Origin: JAUXFS01 sp050329575
GTDB taxonomy: Bacteria > Pseudomonadota > Alphaproteobacteria > Rhodospirillales > Defluviicoccaceae
Length of the DNA: 64,000 nt
Assembly: GCA_050329575.1 (NCBI GenBank)
Contig: JBHJOP010000006.1
Location: 9,296 to 73,295, forward strand
Direction: 5' to 3'
Position 1 is the first letter of the stretch, and each line of letters begins with the position of its first letter. The notes under the pieces are model-generated. The model was not told where the DNA came from. It saw only the letters and a list, made by a program, of their open reading frames with translations, and did not search any database. Positions 60,103 through 64,000 of the stretch are shown here, piece by piece. A program made the position numbers and the translations under genes.

Positions 60103-61412
60103 GGCCGGGATCCGGTGGCGGTCCGGACCTCGCCCGGCCGTTCGTCCGTCAGCCAGTCGGGAACGGTCTGGCGGCCCAGGATCTCGTCCGCGTCCACCCG
60201 GCGACCGACCACCGCGAAGGCGTCGCCGTTGACGAGCACCTCGGCAACCAGCGGCCTTGCGTTGTAGGTCGACGCCATCACCGCGCCGTAGGCCCCGGCG
60301 GTGCGGATCGCCAGCAGCGCGCCGGCGGCGAGCGGCGGCAGCGGCCGGCCGGTGGCGAAGGTGTCGCCGCTCTCGCACACCGGTCCGACCACATCCACCT
60401 CGACGCGGTCGGCGCCGGGCGCGGGGGCGATCACCGGTACGATCGCATGGCTGGCGCCGTAGAGCGCGGGCCGCAGCAGATCGTTCATCGCCGCGTCGAC
60501 GATGACGAAGGTGCGGGTCGCGCCTTCCTTGACGTAGATGATCCGGGTGACCAGGATTCCGGCATTGCCGACCAGCATCCGGCCCGGCTCCAGGATGATC
60601 CGGCAGCCGAGATCGCCGAGCGTCGCCCTCACCACGTCGGCATAGGCTTCCGGCGAGGGGACGGGCTCCGTCTCGTCGCCGTAGGGAATGCCGAGGCCGC
60701 CGCCGACATCGAGGGTGAGCACCCGATGACCGTCGGCACGCAGCATCGCGACCAGATCGCGCAGGCGGTGGAAGGCGGCGCGGAACGGGGCGAGATCGGT
60801 GACCAGCGAGCCGATGTGAACGGCGACGCCGACGATGTCGATGCCGGACATCCGCGCGGCCCGCGAATAGACCCCGTGAGCGGCGGTCCACTCGATCCCG
60901 AACTTGTTCTCGCGCTTGCCGGTGCTGATCTTGGCGTGGGTGTTGGCGTCGACGTCGGGGTTGACGCGGATCGCCACCGGCGCCCGCTTGCCGATCGCGC
61001 GGCCGACGCGATCGAGCGCCTCCAGTTCCGGCTCGGACTCGACATTGATCTGCATCACACCGGCCGCCAGCGCCGCCGCCAGCTCGTCGACGGTCTTGCC
61101 GACACCGGAGAAGACGATGCGCTGGGCGGGCACCCCCGCCGCCAGGGCCGCCCTCAACTCGCCCCCGGAGACGACGTCGGCGCCGGCGCCGAGGCGCGCC
61201 AGGGTGCGGATCACCGCGATGTTGCCGTTGGCCTTGACCGCATAGCAGACGGCCGCATCGAGGCCGGCGAAGGCGGCGGCGAACACCCGGTAGTGACGCT
61301 CCAGCGTCGCGGTGGAATAGACGTAGACCGGGGTGCCGACCGCTTCGGCGATCCGCTCGATCGGCACCTCTTCGGCGTTGAGCCGCCCGTCCCGGTAGAG
61401 GAAATGGTCCAC
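60099..61412 (-). CDS. lysA: Diaminopimelate decarboxylase
   Basis: Protein of 437 aa that makes L-lysine from meso-diaminopimelate. It is a PLP alanine-racemase-fold enzyme: PLP Lys in CYAVKANGN, VAVHIGSLVTDL, VGPVCESGDTFA and YNARPLVAEVLVNG. ATG 61412 starts MDHFLYRDGRLNAE. It lies between the small lipoprotein gene and the DUF4175 gene. Confidence 0.96.
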   Translation of the reverse strand: MDHFLYRDGRLNAEEVPIERIAEAVGTPVYVYSTATLERHYRVFAAAFAGLDAAVCYAVKANGNIAVIRTLARLGAGADVVSGGELRAALAAGVPAQRIVFSGVGKTVDELAAALAAGVMQINVESEPELEALDRVGRAIGKRAPVAIRVNPDVDANTHAKISTGKRENKFGIEWTAAHGVYSRAARMSGIDIVGVAVHIGSLVTDLAPFRAAFHRLRDLVAMLRADGHRVLTLDVGGGLGIPYGDETEPVPSPEAYADVVRATLGDLGCRIILEPGRMLVGNAGILVTRIIYVKEGATRTFVIVDAAMNDLLRPALYGASHAIVPVIAPAPGADRVEVDVVGPVCESGDTFATGRPLPPLAAGALLAIRTAGAYGAVMASTYNARPLVAEVLVNGDAFAVVGRRVDADEILGRQTVPDWLTDERPGEVRTATGSRP

Positions 61413-61427
61413 GGCGCCGCCCGTCCG

Positions 61428-61556
61428 CTACCGGCTCGGATACTGGCGCGGGAAGTCCGACCCGGGCGGATGTTCCGGTTTGCCCTTGCGGCCGCAGGCG
61501 CCGGCCGTCGACGCCAGGCCGACCACCAGGACGATCACCAGGAGCCTGCGAATCAT
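61428..61556 (-). CDS. LptM-like small lipoprotein
   Basis: Protein of 42 aa: a short basic start and hydrophobic segment (MIRRLLVIVLVVGLAST), lipobox AGAC with the lipid-bearing Cys at residue 21, then CGRKGKPEHPPGSDFPRQYP, the typical tail of the lipoprotein encoded ahead of lysA in proteobacteria (LptM/YifL). LptM helps LPS transporter LptD assemble in E. coli. It ends 15 nt before lysA. Confidence 0.85.
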   Translation of the reverse strand: MIRRLLVIVLVVGLASTAGACGRKGKPEHPPGSDFPRQYPSR

Positions 61557-61638
61557 CGTCGTCGCCTCACCACCGCTGCCGTCAATATGACGCCTCGCGG
61601 CCGAGGTTGCGAGCCTCAATCGCGCCGGGACCGATCGA

Positions 61639-62754
61639 TCAGTCGAACCCCGGCAGCGGCGGTCCTGCGGGGTGGGTGATCGCCAGCACCTTGAACAGCG
61701 CTCCCATCGCGCGCGGGTCGACGAGGCGGCGAAGCGCTGCGGCGACGTCGGCCGCCTGCTCCGGCGTCGCCGTCGCGCGCAGCGCCGCCGCCCGCTGCTC
61801 GATCCCGAGGCGACGCAGGAACGCGCCCTGCGGGATCGGCCCCAGGGTCCGCGCCCCGGCGGCCGTTGCCGCCGCCGCCAGCGCCTCGAAGTCGACGTGG
61901 TGGGTGAGATCGACCTCGCCCGGCCGTTCGAGCACGTCGGCGAAGGCGTGGCCGCGGACCGCCTGCAGGGTGTCCCCGGGAGCGGACCGGGGATGGCCGT
62001 AGTCGACGATCAGCGCCGCACCGCCGTCCCGCACCACCCTCTCGCCGATCGCCGCGGCGACCTTCGCCGCCTCCGGGCAGACCTCGACGATGTCGCCCGC
62101 CACGGCCCGGGAGAGGGCGGCGGGCAGGTCCGGAACCGTCACCGGCCCCGGCTCGAATCGCAGCCGTCCACTCGCCGGATCGAGGCCGACCCGGCGTTCG
62201 CACCAGCCGTCGGCGGTGCGCAGGTACTGATCGACCGGCAGGGCATCGAAGAACTCGTTGGCGATCACCAGCAGCGGTCCGCTCGGCACCGTCTCCAGGC
62301 CGTGGTGCCACGCCGGGCCGGGGCGCGGCCCCACCGCCGCCAGCGTCCGGCGCTGTCGCGCCCGCAGAACCGGGCTGCTCTCGACCAGATGCAGTGTGAG
62401 TGCCGCGCTGAACGCCGGGACCGTCCGCGCGACGGCGCGCAGGCCGTCGGCGATCAACGTCCCCCGCCCGGGGCCGAGTTCGACCAGCAGCACCGGCGCC
62501 GGCCGGCCGAGCGCCTGCCAGGTGGCGGCGCACCACAGGCCGAGCAGTTCCCCGAACATCTGCGAGATCTCCGGGGCGGTGACGAAATCGCCGCGCGCAC
62601 CGAGCGGGTCGCGACTGCGGTAGTAGCCGTAGCGGGGATGGCCGAGCGCCGTCGCCATGTAGTCGGCGACGCCGATCGGTCCGCCGGCGGCGATCCGCCG
62701 CGCCAGCATGCGGGCGAGCGGCGTCGCGGCGACGCTACCGGCGTGCCGCGGCAC
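61639..62754 (-). CDS. MidA/NDUFAF7-type SAM-dependent methyltransferase
   Basis: Protein of 371 aa of the DUF185 family. GPIGVADYMATALGHPRYGY, GDFVTAPEISQMFGELLGLW, LVELGPGRGTLIADGLRA (SAM site) and ANEFFDALPVDQYL are diagnostic. The eukaryotic member methylates an arginine of complex I subunit NDUFS2; a similar task is plausible here. GTG 62754 overlaps the end of lgt by 20 bp. Confidence 0.92.
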   Translation of the reverse strand: MPRHAGSVAATPLARMLARRIAAGGPIGVADYMATALGHPRYGYYRSRDPLGARGDFVTAPEISQMFGELLGLWCAATWQALGRPAPVLLVELGPGRGTLIADGLRAVARTVPAFSAALTLHLVESSPVLRARQRRTLAAVGPRPGPAWHHGLETVPSGPLLVIANEFFDALPVDQYLRTADGWCERRVGLDPASGRLRFEPGPVTVPDLPAALSRAVAGDIVEVCPEAAKVAAAIGERVVRDGGAALIVDYGHPRSAPGDTLQAVRGHAFADVLERPGEVDLTHHVDFEALAAAATAAGARTLGPIPQGAFLRRLGIEQRAAALRATATPEQAADVAAALRRLVDPRAMGALFKVLAITHPAGPPLPGFD

Positions 62755-63529
62755 GGACGATCAGCGCCACGCCGACGATCAGCATCGGCAGCGACAGCCA
62801 TTGCCCCATGGTGGTGCCGGCGACCAGGAAGCCGATGTGCTCGTCAGGCTGGCGGAACAGTTCGCCGAGCGCCCGGAAGCACGCGTAGCCGGCGAGGAAC
62901 GCCCCGGACAGCATGCCCGGCCGGCGGCGAATCGCTTCGATGCGCCACAACAGATTCAGAACCACCAGCAGCACCAGCCCCTCCAGTGCCGCCTGATACA
63001 GCTGGCTCGGATGGCGAGGCAGCGGCCCGTATCCGGGGAACACCATCGCCCACGGCACGTCGCCGACCCGGCCGACCAGTTCGTTGTTGACGAAGTTGGC
63101 GATCCGCCCGAGCAGCAGGCCGATGGGGGCGACACAGAAGATCACGTCACCGAACGCGAGCGTCGGGATCCGCCGTCGGCGGCAGAACAGGAGCGCCGCC
63201 ACCACCACGCCCAGCAGCCCGCCGTGGAACGACATGCCGCCCTGCCAGACGGCGAAGGCGGCGAGCGGATCGTCAAGGTAGTAGCCGGCCTTGTAGAACA
63301 GCACGTAGCCGAGGCGGCCCCCGAGCACGACGCCGAGCGTCGCCCAGATCAGAAAGTCGTCGAAGTCGGCAGGCTTGCCGACCGCCGGTGGATGCTTGGC
63401 CAGCCACCGTGCATAGCGCCAGCCGAGCAGCAACCCGAAGACATAGGCGAGGGCGTACCAGCGGATCGCGAACGGCCCGATCTCGATCAGCACCGGATCG
63501 AGGACCGGATAGGGAATGGCGAAGATCAT
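62735..63529 (-). CDS. lgt: Prolipoprotein diacylglyceryl transferase
   Basis: Protein of 264 aa with seven or so membrane helices. The Lgt signature GRIANFVNNELVGRVGDVPW and HPSQLYQAALEGL, and GGMSFHGGLLG with its catalytic His, are present. It transfers diacylglycerol to lipoprotein cysteines, including the LptM-like product encoded in the same run. First gene of the operon lgt-midA-lptM-lysA-DUF4175. Confidence 0.95.
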   Translation of the reverse strand: MIFAIPYPVLDPVLIEIGPFAIRWYALAYVFGLLLGWRYARWLAKHPPAVGKPADFDDFLIWATLGVVLGGRLGYVLFYKAGYYLDDPLAAFAVWQGGMSFHGGLLGVVVAALLFCRRRRIPTLAFGDVIFCVAPIGLLLGRIANFVNNELVGRVGDVPWAMVFPGYGPLPRHPSQLYQAALEGLVLLVVLNLLWRIEAIRRRPGMLSGAFLAGYACFRALGELFRQPDEHIGFLVAGTTMGQWLSLPMLIVGVALIVRAAARR

Positions 63530-63979
63530 GCCGGCCGGATCTCGTCCGTGTCGGCCCCCCGCCCCGCCGTCAACGGCCGGGAACGGGGCGGTCCCTCCGC
63601 CGCCGTGATGCGGGACCCGATGTAGCCCGTTCCTCCGCTGATCGGCGACATGTCCGGGCTTATAGGACGGCCGGCCTCACCTCGCAAGCCGCCGCCGGGG
63701 TCGACCGTCGGCAACGGGCGACGCGGCCTCCCGCTGCCGTCCTCGCCCCATCTTCGCCACCTTGAGCGGCGATCCTGGTTGACGGAGCGATCGTCTCCCC
63801 GTATCGACCCGCAGCGGTTCTCGAACGAGAATCGCACGGCAGGTATTGCTTGTCGGCAATCGCCGGCAACCTGAAGCTCGTGAGAGCGATCGAACGAACG
63901 CGGTGCGCCGTCGCGGGCGGGAACCGCCAGCGACGGGGGACGGCGTTGAGACAGAGACTCAGGCATAAGGAGTAGACGA
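63530..63979. other. Intergenic region upstream of lgt and the next plus-strand gene
   Basis: The 450-bp divergent gap should hold the promoters of lgt and of the gene starting at 63980. The only clear element is TTCTCGAACGAGAA (63818-63831), a perfect 6-bp-arm palindrome. Short arginine-rich reading frames on both strands are not convincing. Confidence 0.4.
63818..63831. promoter_or_regulatory. Palindrome TTCTCGAACGAGAA
   Basis: 6-bp arms around AA, perfect. It sits about 150 bp before the gene at 63980 and 290 bp from lgt. It resembles no operator I can name with confidence. Confidence 0.35.
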
Positions 63980-64000
63980 GTGATGACCGACCTCAGATTC
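63980..64000 (+). CDS. Start of an unidentified gene, cut by the window edge
   Basis: GTGATGACCGACCTCAGATT, with the start at GTG 63980 or ATG 63983 (MTDLRF). AAGGAG at 63967-63972 is well spaced for either, so a gene start is likely. Only six or seven codons are visible; the product cannot be named. Confidence 0.6.

Noticed and set aside
63811..63835. LexA-type SOS box at the palindrome
   Set aside because: The alphaproteobacterial GTTC-N7-GTTC direct repeat is not present.
1..64000. Mobile elements, CRISPR arrays, prophage
   Set aside because: No transposase, integrase, terminal repeats or regularly spaced repeat-spacer arrays were found.

Overview
The window is very GC-rich, tightly packed chromosomal DNA from an alphaproteobacterium, most likely a Rhodospirillales-type organism. 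The evidence is the gene content and order: obgE-proB-proA-nadD-rsfS behind rplU-rpmA; chorismate mutase-hisC-tyrC divergent from metX-metW; ftsE-ftsX-ydcF-plsC; lgt-midA-lptM-lysA-DUF4175; the PhaR regulator; and alphaproteobacterial families such as DUF2125, DUF882, DUF3426 and DUF4175. I saw no insertion sequence, phage gene, CRISPR array, rRNA or tRNA. The only RNA gene I can support is the SRP RNA (ffs) beside dnaX.

Layout. 0-3.1 kb: a LuxR-type regulator with an arginine-rich repeat tail, a tiny membrane protein and glycerate kinase. 3.1-8.5 kb: ribosomal proteins L21/L27, ObgE, proline synthesis (proB, proA), NAD synthesis (nadD) and ribosome silencing (rsfS, apparently with an ATA start). 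8.6-10.6 kb: a MASE1-PAS-GGDEF diguanylate cyclase broken by a frameshift in a CG-dinucleotide run. 10.7-13.7 kb: a short ModE-like regulator and modABC molybdate uptake. 14-18.9 kb: CYTH protein, dnaX, ffs, nudC, an acetyltransferase and an SDR. 19-21.1 kb: an OmpR/EnvZ-type two-component pair. 21.7-26 kb: a B12-radical SAM protein, a Tat-exported DUF882 protein, and an iron alcohol dehydrogenase with an ABM-domain partner. 26.1-29.4 kb: queuosine operon queA-tgt-queG. 29.4-35.2 kb: acyl-CoA/PHB region with an XRE regulator, phaR, two thiolases flanking a 54-aa ORF, and 3-hydroxyacyl-CoA dehydrogenase. 35.5-39.7 kb: sulfate activation (cysD, cysNC) and GDP-mannose synthesis. 39.7-50.2 kb: GST, glyoxalase II, methyltransferase, metW/metX, aromatic and histidine aminotransfer genes, YqgE, DUF2125, EamA transporter and ChaC. 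50.3-57.6 kb: an unrecognised membrane-anchored protein, nrdJ, plsC, ydcF, ftsX, ftsE and a zinc-ribbon DUF3426 protein. 57.6-63.5 kb: a minus-strand operon lgt-midA-lptM-lysA-DUF4175. The start of a new plus-strand gene lies at the right edge.

Most genes sit in operons with 4-bp ATGA/GTGA overlaps. Several sigma70-like promoters and four intrinsic terminators can be read directly. Three enzymes in the window (NrdJ, QueG and the B12-radical SAM protein) belong to cobalamin-using families, so the organism probably makes or imports B12.

I found no clear multi-gene novel system. The most unusual points are: a Tgt whose zinc site has lost two of three cysteines; rsfS with an ATA start; a diguanylate cyclase split at a slippage-prone repeat; a YqgE/AlgH homologue with a signal peptide; a 3-hydroxyacyl-CoA dehydrogenase whose NAD-selecting aspartate position is lysine; ten-bp-phased repeats in a divergent promoter region; and an orphan intrinsic terminator suggesting an unannotated small transcript. 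Annotation was by reading the sequence only; family assignments rest on recognised motifs, not on database searches.
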